In this document: piece by piece, positions 52,298 through 60,707 of the stretch | Layout of the letters: the number at the start of each line of letters is the position of its first letter | How positions within the stretch are numbered: the stretch's first letter is position 1 | DNA from: Bog-532 sp963830385 | GTDB taxonomy: Bacteria; Actinomycetota; Actinomycetes; Streptosporangiales; Streptosporangiaceae | Reading direction: 5' to 3' | Length of the DNA stretch: 64,000 nt | NCBI GenBank assembly: GCA_963830385.1 | Contig: CAWHMD010000009.1 | Span: forward strand, 496,001 to 560,000 | The notes under the pieces: generated by a model | The model's input: the letters and a program-made list of their open reading frames with translations, nothing else | Told to the model about the DNA's origin: nothing | Database searches by the model: none | Made by a program: the position numbers and the translations under genes

Positions 52298-52995
52298 GAG
52301 TGGCGCAGGCGGGGCGAGGTGCCCCGGAGGCCGGCGGGCCGGTGCAGGCGCGGCTCCATGATCCCCATGAACAAGAACCCCAGGCCCGCCGCGAGCGCGT
52401 CCACCCCCCAGACCCCGGCCGGACCGGCGAAGGCGCCGCCGACCGCCGCCACCGCCAGCCAGAGCCCGAACCCGGACAGCGCCCAGTCCAGCGACAGGGC
52501 GCTGGTGGTCAGGTAGAACAGGCCCGCCACCAGGATCGGTGCGGTCGCCTCGAACACCAGCAGCACCTGGTGTCCCGCGCCCGCCCGGTACAGCGCACCT
52601 TCCAGCGCGTACATGGCCCCCAGCCCGACCACCAGCGCCACCTGGTGCACGCGCCGCCGCAGCGCGGAGACGCCGCCGACGCCGGCCCGCGGCCCGCCCT
52701 CGGCTCCCGCCGCCATCGCCGCCCCCACGCCGAGCAGCGACACCACCGCGAACGCGATGGGATCGGGGCCGTGCACCTGCTGCTGGTGCCGGACGGCCAG
52801 CCAGGTCGCCCCGTACCCCAGCAGCGTGATCACCCCCCACCCCACGAAGCTGCCGCGATGGCTGGTCCGGAACGCCCGCCGTACCCGCTCGTCCTGCTCC
52901 CGCATGATCGCGGCCGCCTCGGCCGCCCCCAGCGGAGCGTCCTGATCGAGGGCGTCCGTCTCCGTCCCGCCGTTGACGCTGGCCTCGTCGCTCAT
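52294..52995 (-). CDS. Membrane protein co-encoded with a winged-helix regulator
   Basis: A 233-residue protein. The N-terminal 55 residues are acidic and soluble (EQDERVRRAFRTSHRG before the first helix). Five or six hydrophobic segments follow: FVGWGVITLLGYGATWLAV, PIAFAVVSLLGVGAAMAAG, HQVALVVGLGAMYALEGA, VLLVFEATAPILVAGLFYL, WALSGFGLWLAVAAVGGAF, ALAAGLGFLFMG. The family is unknown, although similar proteins recur beside PF13601 regulators. It is divergent from the small membrane gene at 53130, sharing the operator region. Confidence 0.82.
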   Translation of the reverse strand: MSDEASVNGGTETDALDQDAPLGAAEAAAIMREQDERVRRAFRTSHRGSFVGWGVITLLGYGATWLAVRHQQQVHGPDPIAFAVVSLLGVGAAMAAGAEGGPRAGVGGVSALRRRVHQVALVVGLGAMYALEGALYRAGAGHQVLLVFEATAPILVAGLFYLTTSALSLDWALSGFGLWLAVAAVGGAFAGPAGVWGVDALAAGLGFLFMGIMEPRLHRPAGLRGTSPRLRHS

Positions 52996-53021
52996 CTCGG
53001 CCTCCTACCTCAGAGCGCATA

Positions 53022-53095
53022 CTTTGTACTTCAAAGCAAAGCTTGCTTTGTGTCGCAAAGTCAAGGCTTCGGGCCATATAGTTTGCACTACAAAG
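53022..53095. promoter_or_regulatory. Three CTTTG-N5-CAAAG operator sites between divergent genes
   Basis: CTTTG-TACTT-CAAAG (53022-53036), CTTTG-TGTCG-CAAAG (53046-53060) and GTTTG-CACTA-CAAAG (53081-53095) share one 5-5-5 design. In addition CAAAGCAA-AGC-TTGCTTTG (53032-53050) is a perfect palindrome linking the first two. The sites fill the gap between the membrane/winged-helix operon and the divergent gene at 53130, so one regulator dimer type can control both directions. Confidence 0.75.
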
Positions 53096-53129
53096 TCAGC
53101 CCGAGCGGCCAGGAAAGGGTGCGGCCGCC

Positions 53130-53612
53130 ATGTCTCAGCACGGCTTGTGGGCCAGTTACAGCGGCACCGCCCGGATCACGCTCGCCGTCATCCTGCTGGC
53201 CGTAGCGGCAGCCGTCGCGTTCAGCGGGACCCGGCTGCGGCGACCGGCCCGCCTCCCGCATCCCGGCCGGATCACCACCACCGGCCCCATCGCGCCCGTC
53301 ACCTTCACCGCCGTCGGTGTCACCTTCGTCGTCATCGTGTTGCTGGGCCGTTCGTTCGACGGGCCGGTCCGGCTGGCGGGTGCGGCCATCGGCGCCCTGG
53401 CCGCCCCGATGATCTTCGAGTTCCCGTTCGACTTCATCGTCATGACCAGGGTGACGCAGGCTTCGGCCGCGCATCTGGTGCTGTACTTCGTGCCGCTGTT
53501 CCTCATCGAGATCATCACGCTGTCGCTGCTGGCGGCGTCCCCGATGGTGTACCTGCTTCGTGACCGCACTCACCCTGTTCCTGCCGGCAGCTGGCCGAGA
53601 CCGGCCGGCTAG
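53130..53612 (+). CDS. Small membrane protein of unknown function
   Basis: A 160-residue protein with ATG 53130 and an AGGAAAGG ribosome site. It shows four hydrophobic stretches (ITLAVILLAVAAAVAF, VTFTAVGVTFVVIVLLG, LAGAAIGALAAPMIF, HLVLYFVPLFLIEIITLSLLAA) and a short basic tail. I recognise no family. It shares the triple operator with the divergent membrane protein/winged-helix pair and is probably part of the same regulon. Confidence 0.75.
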   Translation: MSQHGLWASYSGTARITLAVILLAVAAAVAFSGTRLRRPARLPHPGRITTTGPIAPVTFTAVGVTFVVIVLLGRSFDGPVRLAGAAIGALAAPMIFEFPFDFIVMTRVTQASAAHLVLYFVPLFLIEIITLSLLAASPMVYLLRDRTHPVPAGSWPRPAG

Positions 53613-53660
53613 GTCACCGTCACCTCGCTGATCGTCGCCAGGTGGGTGGCGTCGGTCACA

Positions 53661-54374
53661 CTAACGTTCCGCCCGTCCCGCTCCCGACGGCCCGATGCCC
53701 CGGGCCCCGAGCACGGTGACCGCGGCCGCCCCGGCCGCGAACACCGCGGCCGCGCACAGAGCCGCGCCAAGGTCGCCCGGCGGCCGGGCCGCCCAGACCC
53801 AGGGGGTGGTCGGCTGCCCGGTCAGCGCCACCTCGGTGACCAGCAGGTAGGCCAGGGGCGCGGTCCAGCCGAACGCCCCGCCGAGCGCGGCCGCCGCCAG
53901 CAGGCCCAGACCGGTGAACCCGGCCAGGTTGCGCAGCAGCGCGCCGGTCCCGCCCGGCAGCGCACCCGCCGCGCCGCCCGCACCGGTCCCGCCCGCCGCC
54001 AGCGCGCCGAACGCCACCGCGCTGAGCAGCAGGACCGCCCCCAGCCGCAGGAACGGCAGCCACCGGCCGGTGGCGAGCTCGGTCTCGCCGAACGGCCCGT
54101 AGGTGCTGACCGCGGCCACGCAGGCCGCCCCGGCCTCGATCGTCAGTGGGATGACGTCGTGGGCGGCCGTCCCGCCGGCGATGTTCCACCGCCAGTGCAG
54201 CGCGCACCACAGCAGCGCCCCCAGCGCGGCCAGCAGGCCGAGCGCGACCGGGACCCGGCGGCTCACCGCGTGCAGCCAGGCCAGCCGGAGCGCGGCCCGG
54301 GCCGGCCCTCCAGCTGCCGCCGGCGCGGCGCCCGCGGCCGGCCCCCGCGGATCCCGGACTCCGGCGGCGGTCAC
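53661..54374 (-). CDS. Membrane protein, last gene of the sigma-factor/ABC operon
   Basis: A 237-residue protein with GTG 54374 overlapping the upstream stop (GTGA). About six hydrophobic segments are visible (VALGLLAALGALLWCAL, TIEAGAACVAAVSTYG, LRLGAVLLLSAVAFGALAAG, LAGFTGLGLLAAAALGGAFG, LAYLLVTEVALTG, LGAALCAAAVFAAGAAAVTVLGARG). It resembles the second membrane component of drug-type ABC systems, but no domain can be named. Confidence 0.78.
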   Translation of the reverse strand: MTAAGVRDPRGPAAGAAPAAAGGPARAALRLAWLHAVSRRVPVALGLLAALGALLWCALHWRWNIAGGTAAHDVIPLTIEAGAACVAAVSTYGPFGETELATGRWLPFLRLGAVLLLSAVAFGALAAGGTGAGGAAGALPGGTGALLRNLAGFTGLGLLAAAALGGAFGWTAPLAYLLVTEVALTGQPTTPWVWAARPPGDLGAALCAAAVFAAGAAAVTVLGARGIGPSGAGRAER

Positions 54375-55945
54375 GGCTGCTGCCCCGGCGGCTGCTGGCG
54401 CGGCAGCTGGCCCAGCGTGAGCTGACCAGCCCGCAGCGCGGTCAGGTGCGCGGCCAGCCAGGCGTGCTGGGCCGCGGCCGGGAGCGCGGCGAACCGGCGG
54501 GCCGCGTCGTAGACCGGTCCCGTGGCCTGCGGCGGCCCAGCGGCACTGTCGCCCGCGGGCCGGGCCCAGCCCGGCAGCCCGACCGTGGTGCGCAGGCGCG
54601 GCTGACTGGCGATGGGCACGCCCACGTCCTGCAGCAGCGCCGCCTCGACCGCCTGCTGCGCCTGGGTGCCGGTCCCGGCCCCAGCGACCAGGAAGGCGTG
54701 CACGGCCAGCAACTGCAGCTGCTGACGGACCTCGACGGCGGTCCAGCCGAACGCCCCGCGGATCCCGAACGCGCCCAGCGGGACGCCCATCACCGGCGGG
54801 GAGCCGGTGATCGTCATGGCCTGGCCGGCCTGCCCGTCGGCGACGTCGTAGACGGCCGGGATCTGCCTGGCCCGGACCGGTGCGCCCGGCAAGCCGGACA
54901 CTTCGCGGAACACCGGGGCCAGGGCCGCGGTCAGGACCGTCAGCTCGAGGCGGTAGGCCGGGGCGACGCAGACCGGCAGGCCCGCGGCCCGGCCGCACAC
55001 CGGCACGTAACCGCTGGGCCGGTCGTTGGCGGCGTCGTGCAACGCCGAAATGACCACCCCGTGAGGACCGAGCCGGGCCGAGTTGACCAGGCCGATCGCG
55101 GTCCCGGCGGCGGCCAGCCCGGCCAGCGTGACCGCCGCCGCCACCCGCCGCAGCCGTGGCCCGCCCGCCGCCGCCGGCAGCCCGATCAGCCCGGCGAACG
55201 CGATGGCCAGTCCGGCCAGCAGCATGATGCGGGCGATCGGCAGGTCCGGCAGGTAGGGGTAGAGCATCCCCGAGTCGGGCTGGAAGTTGCCGTTGGAGTT
55301 GGTGGGCAGGATCCACGCCCAGCCGCTGGTGTGGGTGAACCCGGTCTGCGACGACATCATCATGACGAGGAACCCGCCGAACGCGGCCAGCGGCGCGGCG
55401 AACCGGCTCGGGAAGAACGCGCCGACCGCGAAGCCGGCCGCGCTGAACGCGGTCACCGCGGCCGCGCCGGCCGCCACCCACCACCAGGGCGGCTGGCCCT
55501 GCACGGACTGGCCCGCGTAGATCGCGAACAGCACGCCCACGAGGACCAGGTAGCCGCCGACCGCCCAGATCGCGGTGGCCGCCCAGGTGATGAGCTGCGC
55601 CACCCAGCGGGGGCGGGCCGCGGTGGTGGCCAGGTCGGACACCTTTCTGCGGCCGTCCCGCGACCCCATCCAGGCGGCCACGCCCGCCACGAACGGCCCG
55701 AAGTCGATGATCGTGTGCCCCTGGCCCATGTTCCAGAACGTGCGCAGCACCCACAGCGCCGGCGTCGCCGTGCTCGGCCGGTAGGAGTCGAACCAGAACA
55801 GCACCGCGATCAGCGGCAGGACGAACGGCATCGAGTTCCGCCGCAGCTCGATCCGCAGCAGCCGTGCCCCGGTCACCGGCATCACCGGGCGGACCAGCGG
55901 CCGCCGGGCCCGGGACCGCGCCGGGGCCGCGGTGGTGGCGGTCAC
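54371..55945 (-). CDS. ABC transporter permease-like membrane protein with extracytoplasmic domain
   Basis: A 524-residue protein starting at GTG 55945, overlapping the ATPase stop. Residues 1-290 have six or more helices (PFVLPLIAVLFWFDSY, WVAQLITWAATAIWAVGGYLVLVGVLF, AAPLAAFGGFLVMMMSS, IMLLAGLAIAFAGLIGL). The segment 310-524 is hydrophilic with two paired cysteines (VPVCGRAAGLPVC) and probably lies outside the cell. The fold looks like the ABC-2 type. No substrate can be given. Confidence 0.82.
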   Translation of the reverse strand: MTATTAAPARSRARRPLVRPVMPVTGARLLRIELRRNSMPFVLPLIAVLFWFDSYRPSTATPALWVLRTFWNMGQGHTIIDFGPFVAGVAAWMGSRDGRRKVSDLATTAARPRWVAQLITWAATAIWAVGGYLVLVGVLFAIYAGQSVQGQPPWWWVAAGAAAVTAFSAAGFAVGAFFPSRFAAPLAAFGGFLVMMMSSQTGFTHTSGWAWILPTNSNGNFQPDSGMLYPYLPDLPIARIMLLAGLAIAFAGLIGLPAAAGGPRLRRVAAAVTLAGLAAAGTAIGLVNSARLGPHGVVISALHDAANDRPSGYVPVCGRAAGLPVCVAPAYRLELTVLTAALAPVFREVSGLPGAPVRARQIPAVYDVADGQAGQAMTITGSPPVMGVPLGAFGIRGAFGWTAVEVRQQLQLLAVHAFLVAGAGTGTQAQQAVEAALLQDVGVPIASQPRLRTTVGLPGWARPAGDSAAGPPQATGPVYDAARRFAALPAAAQHAWLAAHLTALRAGQLTLGQLPRQQPPGQQP

Positions 55946-56721
55946 GACCGGACCGCCAGCCCGGACCGGGCGGCCGCCAGCACCGCGCTGTAGCCGCGTT
56001 CGAGCGGGGCATCCCCGGCCGCGCCGGTGCCCTCACCGCGGCCCGCCAGCTCGGCCGGGGTCCCGTGGAACACGATCTTCCCGGCCTCCATCAGCGCGAC
56101 CTGCCCGCAGGCGGCGCCCACGTCCTCGACCAGGTGGGTGGAGACGATCACGGTGGCGTGCTCGCCGAAGTCCCGCAGCAGCGCACGGAACGCCACTCGC
56201 TGCTCCGGGTCGAGCCCGGCCGTCGGCTCGTCCAGCAGCAGCAGCTCCGGATCGTTGACCACCGCCTGGGCGATGCCGGCCCGTCGCAGCATGCCCCCCG
56301 ACAGCGTGCGCAGCTTGGCCCGGGCCTTGCCGCCCAGCCCGACCCGCTCGATCGCGCTGGCCACCGCCTGTGGCACCCGCCCCGGCGGCATGTCCTTGAG
56401 CAGCGCGAAGTACTCCACGAACTCGGCCACCGTGAAGCCCGGGTAGTAGCCCAGGTTCTGCGGCAGGTAGCCGAGACGGCGCCGGATGTCCCGCCGGGGA
56501 CCGTACTGGCCGGGGTCACGGCCGAGCAGCCGCAGCTGTCCCGAGGACGGCGGCAGGACCGTGGCCATCATCCGCAGCAGCGAGGTCTTGCCGGCCCCGT
56601 TGGGGCCGAGCAGGCCGAACACCCCGCGTCCGGTCTCCAGGCTCACCCCGGCCACGGCCTCGGTGTGGCCGAACCGGCGGGTCAGGTCGGTCAGTTCGAT
56701 ATTGATCGGCTCGATGTTCAT
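55942..56721 (-). CDS. ABC transporter ATP-binding protein (ABC-2/drug type)
   Basis: A 259-residue nucleotide-binding protein with Walker A GPNGAGKTSL, a Q-loop around YLPQNLGYYP, signature LSGGMLRRAGIA and Walker B LLLLDEPTAGLDPEQR. This fits the CcmA/DrrA-type ATPases used with ABC-2 permeases in drug or lantibiotic resistance. It sits between the membrane gene at 56718 and the permease gene at 54371, overlapping both by four bases. Confidence 0.94.
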   Translation of the reverse strand: MNIEPINIELTDLTRRFGHTEAVAGVSLETGRGVFGLLGPNGAGKTSLLRMMATVLPPSSGQLRLLGRDPGQYGPRRDIRRRLGYLPQNLGYYPGFTVAEFVEYFALLKDMPPGRVPQAVASAIERVGLGGKARAKLRTLSGGMLRRAGIAQAVVNDPELLLLDEPTAGLDPEQRVAFRALLRDFGEHATVIVSTHLVEDVGAACGQVALMEAGKIVFHGTPAELAGRGEGTGAAGDAPLERGYSAVLAAARSGLAVRS

Positions 56722-57461
56722 CGGGTGGTCCCTCCCGGGAAGCGGGTGACGTACAGCACCAGGGCGATACAGGCGGCCGTGCAGGCCAGGTAGGGCAGGA
56801 TCAGGACCGAGCCGGTGACGGTGAGCGTGAGCCGGCCGGCTGCCTGGGCGGCCAGCAGCGTGATGACCCAGGCGGCCAGGCCCGCCGTCACCCCCACGAT
56901 CGGGGACCGGGTCACGGTGGCGGCCGCCAGGGCCACCGCGCAGACCGCGGTCATCGGCAGCAGCCAGCCGAAGGTCACCGCGGCCGCCGCCCCGGAAGCG
57001 GCCGAGGCGGCCAGGCCGAGCACCGCGTTCAGCGCGAACACCGCCAGCGCCCGCGCCAGCAGCACCATCCGGTCGCTGACCGCCATGCTCTGCGACAGCT
57101 CCCAGGCCGGGTCGATGCCCGGCCCGTAGGCGTAGGCGATGCCGGCCGCGGCCACCGCGGGCGCGAAGAACGCCACGTACGGGGTGCCGGTGCCGAGCGT
57201 GGCGCCCGCCCCGATGGCCAGCACCGCCACGCTGGCGATCACCCAGCCGAGCAGCAGCGACGGCGTGGTCACGAGCGCCCGGGCCAGGCCCGGCGACCGG
57301 AGCAGCCGGGCGGCCAGCCGTTCCAGCGGTCCCGGCCGCCGCCGCCACACCTGCGCGGCCACGCCGATCCACGCTCGCTCCAGGTCAACGTCGGCCGGTC
57401 CGGCCGCCGGTCCCCGCCTGGCCTCCGGCTCCGGCCACGCATCGTTGAAACCGCTGGTCAT
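56718..57461 (-). CDS. Membrane protein following the ECF sigma factor gene
   Basis: A 247-residue protein with ATG 57461 overlapping the sigma-factor stop (ATGA). A 75-residue soluble N-terminus is followed by about six helices (LLLGWVIASVAVLAIGAG, FFAPAVAAAGIAYAYG, LARALAVFALNAVLGLAAS, FGWLLPMTAVCAVALAAATV, VGVTAGLAAWVITLLAAQAAG, VLILPYLACTAACIALVLY). The position suggests an anti-sigma-like or sensor role, but no zinc-finger (HC2) motif is present. It could equally be a third permease component. Confidence 0.78.
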   Translation of the reverse strand: MTSGFNDAWPEPEARRGPAAGPADVDLERAWIGVAAQVWRRRPGPLERLAARLLRSPGLARALVTTPSLLLGWVIASVAVLAIGAGATLGTGTPYVAFFAPAVAAAGIAYAYGPGIDPAWELSQSMAVSDRMVLLARALAVFALNAVLGLAASAASGAAAAVTFGWLLPMTAVCAVALAAATVTRSPIVGVTAGLAAWVITLLAAQAAGRLTLTVTGSVLILPYLACTAACIALVLYVTRFPGGTTR

Positions 57462-58045
57462 GGGGCGTCTCCCTCCCACCGCACGGTGCCGCGCCGCAGC
57501 GCCGCCCGCATCAGCTGCCGGGCCCGGTGCGCCCGGCTCTTCACCGTGCCCGGCGGCACCCCGATGAGCGCCGCCACCTCGGCCACCGGCCGGTCCTCCA
57601 CGTACACCAGCCGCCAGATCTCCCGGGCCGGGCTTCCGGCCGGCCCCAGCGCGGCGACGGCCCGGTCGAGCTCGTCCCGCGCCGTGGCCACCTCGGCCGG
57701 ATCCGGCACCGCCCCGGGGCCGGCCCCGGTGACGGTCGCGGAAACGGCAGCGGCGCCGGCCCCGGCCGGCCACGGCAGCTGCGCCGGCCCCCGCCGGCGG
57801 AGCAGCAGCGCCGCCTGCCGCCGCGCGATCCCCCAGATCCAGCCGCCCGCCGCCCCCTCGGGCCGGTACCGTCCCGCGCTGCGCCACACACCCAGGAATG
57901 TCTCCTGCAGCACGTCCTCGACGTCGGCGGCGGGCATTACCTCGCGCAGCCGCGCCGCCAGCCACGGTGCGTGCCGCCGGAACAGCTCACGCAACGCCGC
58001 GTCATCGCCGGCCGCGACCGCCGCGACCAGCTCGTCATCGTCCAT
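57458..58045 (-). CDS. ECF-type RNA polymerase sigma factor
   Basis: A 195-residue sigma factor from ATG 58045. Region 2 is visible in ALRELFRRHAPWLAARLREV and DVEDVLQETFLGVWRSAGRY. Region 4 is visible in REIWRLVYVEDRPVAEVAALIGVPPGTVKSRAHRARQ (landmarks VAEVAALIG and GTVKSRAHRAR). A Pro/Ala-rich linker separates them. It leads a five-gene, fully overlapping operon with an ABC transporter. ECF-led ABC operons are known for cell-envelope antibiotic response, which is a reasonable but unproven guess here. Confidence 0.93.
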   Translation of the reverse strand: MDDDELVAAVAAGDDAALRELFRRHAPWLAARLREVMPAADVEDVLQETFLGVWRSAGRYRPEGAAGGWIWGIARRQAALLLRRRGPAQLPWPAGAGAAAVSATVTGAGPGAVPDPAEVATARDELDRAVAALGPAGSPAREIWRLVYVEDRPVAEVAALIGVPPGTVKSRAHRARQLMRAALRRGTVRWEGDAP

Positions 58046-58192
58046 CGGTTCTCTATTGCGCCTGAGCCTCCGCCGGTTCACCAGCTGCCGCGATTTTTCC
58101 GGCGCGTGCGTGCCCGCGCTGGGCTTGCCCCTGCCGTGCACGTCAGGGTTTACCGTGTCGCGGCCCTTTCAAATTCAGTATGAGGAGCAGCG

Positions 58193-59218
58193 ATGCCATC
58201 GACCCCCGACATCCCGCCCACCGCGCGCGAGGTGCGCGTCGCAGCCGCCCCGGCCGGGACCTCGCAGCCGGCCCGCCTCACCGTGGCGCAGACGCCGGTG
58301 CCCGCCCCCGGACCCGGCCAGGTGCTGGTCAGGAACCGCTACTTCCACGTGTACGCGGCCCTGCGCACGCTGCTGGCGGGCAGCGTGCCGGGGGCGCCGC
58401 TCCCTGGGCTGAACCCGGGCGACCCGCTGTTCGGGCCGGCCGTCGGCGAGGTGCTGACCGCCCCGCCGGACAGCGGGCTCCAGCCGGGCCAGCTCGTCCT
58501 GCACTCGCTCGGCTGGCGCGAGTACGCGGCGGTCGACGCGGCTGCCTGCGAGCCGGCCGGCGGCCTGCCCGACCCGGTCGCCCACCTCGCCTCCGGCGCG
58601 ACCGCCTACGCGGCGCTGAGCCGGGTCGCGCCGGTCCGGCCGGGCGACACGGTGTTCGTCTCCGGCGGCGCCGGGTCGGTCGGCTCGATGGCCGGCCAGA
58701 TCGCCCGCCTGCTGGGCGCCGGGCGGGTCATCGGCAGCACCGGAACGGCCGCCAAGGCCCGCTGGATGACCGCTGAGCTGGGTTACGACGCGGTGGTGGT
58801 CCGGGGGGCCGGGGCGCTGGCCGATCAGCTGGCCAAGGCCGCGCCGGACGGCCTCGACGTGGTGGCCGACCAGGTCGGCGGGGAGGACCTGCAGGCGGCG
58901 GTCGCGGCCGCGCGCCCGGGCGCCCGGTTCGCCCTCATCGGGGCGCTGTCTGGGCAGCTGGGCGGGGGTCCCGGCACCACCGCCGCCCTCGAGCTCGACA
59001 CCTTCCAGCTCATCGTCAAGCAGCTCACGCTGACCGGCTACAGCGGCGGCCACGACCCGCAGCTGGTGCGCGACTGGCGCGAGCGTTTCGGCGGCTGGCT
59101 GCGGTCCGGCCAGATCCGCTTCCCGCACATCCTCGTGCCGGGCATCAGCGCCGCCCCGCAGGCGTTGTCCGACGTGGTGGACGGCCGTCACCAGGGCGCG
59201 GTCATCGTCGCGTTGTAG
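58193..59218 (+). CDS. NADP-dependent MDR oxidoreductase (2-alkenal reductase/CurA-like)
   Basis: A 341-residue medium-chain reductase from ATG 58193 (GAGGAGC upstream). The N-terminal half has the CurA-like substrate domain (VLVRNRYFHVYAALRTLL). The cofactor domain has VFVSGGAGSVGSMAGQIARL and the ATAYAALSRVAPV helix before it. No zinc ligands are present. Members reduce conjugated C=C bonds of aldehydes and ketones. A MerR gene follows 44 bases later and may control it in response to such electrophiles. Confidence 0.9.
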   Translation: MPSTPDIPPTAREVRVAAAPAGTSQPARLTVAQTPVPAPGPGQVLVRNRYFHVYAALRTLLAGSVPGAPLPGLNPGDPLFGPAVGEVLTAPPDSGLQPGQLVLHSLGWREYAAVDAAACEPAGGLPDPVAHLASGATAYAALSRVAPVRPGDTVFVSGGAGSVGSMAGQIARLLGAGRVIGSTGTAAKARWMTAELGYDAVVVRGAGALADQLAKAAPDGLDVVADQVGGEDLQAAVAAARPGARFALIGALSGQLGGGPGTTAALELDTFQLIVKQLTLTGYSGGHDPQLVRDWRERFGGWLRSGQIRFPHILVPGISAAPQALSDVVDGRHQGAVIVAL

Positions 59219-59262
59219 CGATTTTCTGGAATGAAAAAGGGTGCCGGGTATGCGGAGGATCC

Positions 59263-59646
59263 ATGCGGATCGGTGATGCGGCCGCAGCGGCCGGGACGAC
59301 TCCCCGCGCGCTGCGCTTTTACGAGGCCAGCGGCCTGCTGCCGCCACCCCACCGGACCGGCGCCGGGCAGCGGGTCTACCGGGCCCGGGACGTCCGCCGC
59401 CTCCGGGTGATCCGCCAGCTGCTGGAGCTGGGCCTCACCGTGGCCGACGTCCGGCTGGCGGCCGACCGGCTGGACGTGCTCACCGGCGACGAGCTGCCCC
59501 GGACTGGGGAAGCCTGCGCCGGCACGACCGGGATCGTCCAGCACCGGATCGCGGCGCTGGACACCGAGATCGCCCGCCTCACCCGGCTGCGCAACCAGCT
59601 GGCGGCCCGGATCGTGCCGTCGCCCGGCGAAGACCTGGCGTCCTGA
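59263..59646 (+). CDS. MerR-family transcriptional regulator
   Basis: A 127-residue protein. The MerR winged helix is RIGDAAAAAGTTPRALRFYEASGLL with the wing RVYRARDVRRLRVI. A coiled-coil dimerisation helix follows (residues 85-115). Only one cysteine (EACAGTT) is present, so it lacks the metal-binding pairs of MerR, ZntR or SoxR. Small-molecule or redox sensing is more likely. It is on the same strand as the oxidoreductase gene. Confidence 0.92.
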   Translation: MRIGDAAAAAGTTPRALRFYEASGLLPPPHRTGAGQRVYRARDVRRLRVIRQLLELGLTVADVRLAADRLDVLTGDELPRTGEACAGTTGIVQHRIAALDTEIARLTRLRNQLAARIVPSPGEDLAS

Positions 59647-59672
59647 TCCCAGCTGGCCGGTCGCGCCCCCGG

Positions 59673-60707
59673 TCAAAGGCCGACGGTGAACCGCAGCACG
59701 ATCAGCCCGGCCGGGATCCCGACGACGGAGCCGATCAGCAGCCAGGCGGCCCGGTTGCCGAAGTTCAGCGTCCAGCCGATCCCGAACCGGGCGGCGACCA
59801 TCACCGCCGGATCGTTGTGGTTGACGTAGAGCAGGCCGCCCTTCCAGAACCGGTCGTCGTCCCGGTCGGCCCCGCCCCGGCGACCGCCCGCCGTGACCCA
59901 GGTCCGTCCGGCCCGGAACCACACCACCAGGAAGAAGACCAGCCCGGCCGCGAACGGCAGCACCAGCAGCCACCGGGCCGCACCGTCCAGGCCGAACACG
60001 CGCCACTGGCGCAGGGCCGCCAGCAGCAGGCCGGCGTCGATCAGGGCCAGGAACGTGAGCGCGGCCCGGGTGATGGTGCCCAGCAGCGCCCGGTACCGCT
60101 GCAGTGAACGGGCCGGGTCGGCCGTGTCGAGCTCCGGCCGGGACCGGTAGACGAGCAGCAGCAGCCCGGTCCACAGGCCGGTCACCCACAGCTGGGCGAG
60201 CACCGGCGCGTAACCGGCCAGCGGGGTCCGGGCCGGCGGATGGCCGGCCGTCAGCCGGCACACCACCGTCGCGGCGATCACGGCCAGCGCCGGGACCAGC
60301 CACCAGACCGGGAACCGGGGCGGATCGGTGCGCCAGCTGGTGTCGGCCACCACCGTCTGCCGCTGGCCGGCGAACCACGCCTCGGTGGCCTTGACCGCCC
60401 GCAGCCGGCGCCGGGCCAGCTCAAAACAGACCAGGTCGGCCACGAGCTCCAGCCCGAGGATGATCCGGGCCAGCCACCATGACCCGTGACCCCAGGAACC
60501 GAACGCGGCGGCGGTGGCGACGGCCGCGATCACCGAGGTCCGCCAGATGAAGGCGGACCGGGTCTGCCGGATCACCGGCGCCCCGGTGTGCTCCGGCGGC
60601 ACCCGCACGCCGAACTGCACCGTGGGCCGGGTGATGGCCGGGCCGGCGGCCACCGCCGCCCCCAGCAGCGGCACGATCACGTACCCGGCCAGGGCGGCCG
60701 GCGTCAT
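59673..60707 (-). CDS. DUF1648/DUF5808-type membrane protein
   Basis: A 344-residue protein. About seven helices carry long periplasmic or cytoplasmic loops (LAGYVIVPLLGAAVAAG, WWLVPALAVIAATVV, LWVTGLWTGLLLLVY, LLVLPFAAGLVFFLVVWF). The end is the DUF5808 module: DDRFWKGGLLYVNHNDPAVMVAARFGIGWTLNFG as landmarks FWKGGLLYVN and GWTLNFG. Such proteins are found with YtrA-type GntR regulators. The start is ATG 60707, overlapping the regulator stop (TGATG) with GAAGGG eight bases upstream. GTG 60716 is a possible longer form. Confidence 0.87.
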   Translation of the reverse strand: MTPAALAGYVIVPLLGAAVAAGPAITRPTVQFGVRVPPEHTGAPVIRQTRSAFIWRTSVIAAVATAAAFGSWGHGSWWLARIILGLELVADLVCFELARRRLRAVKATEAWFAGQRQTVVADTSWRTDPPRFPVWWLVPALAVIAATVVCRLTAGHPPARTPLAGYAPVLAQLWVTGLWTGLLLLVYRSRPELDTADPARSLQRYRALLGTITRAALTFLALIDAGLLLAALRQWRVFGLDGAARWLLVLPFAAGLVFFLVVWFRAGRTWVTAGGRRGGADRDDDRFWKGGLLYVNHNDPAVMVAARFGIGWTLNFGNRAAWLLIGSVVGIPAGLIVLRFTVGL

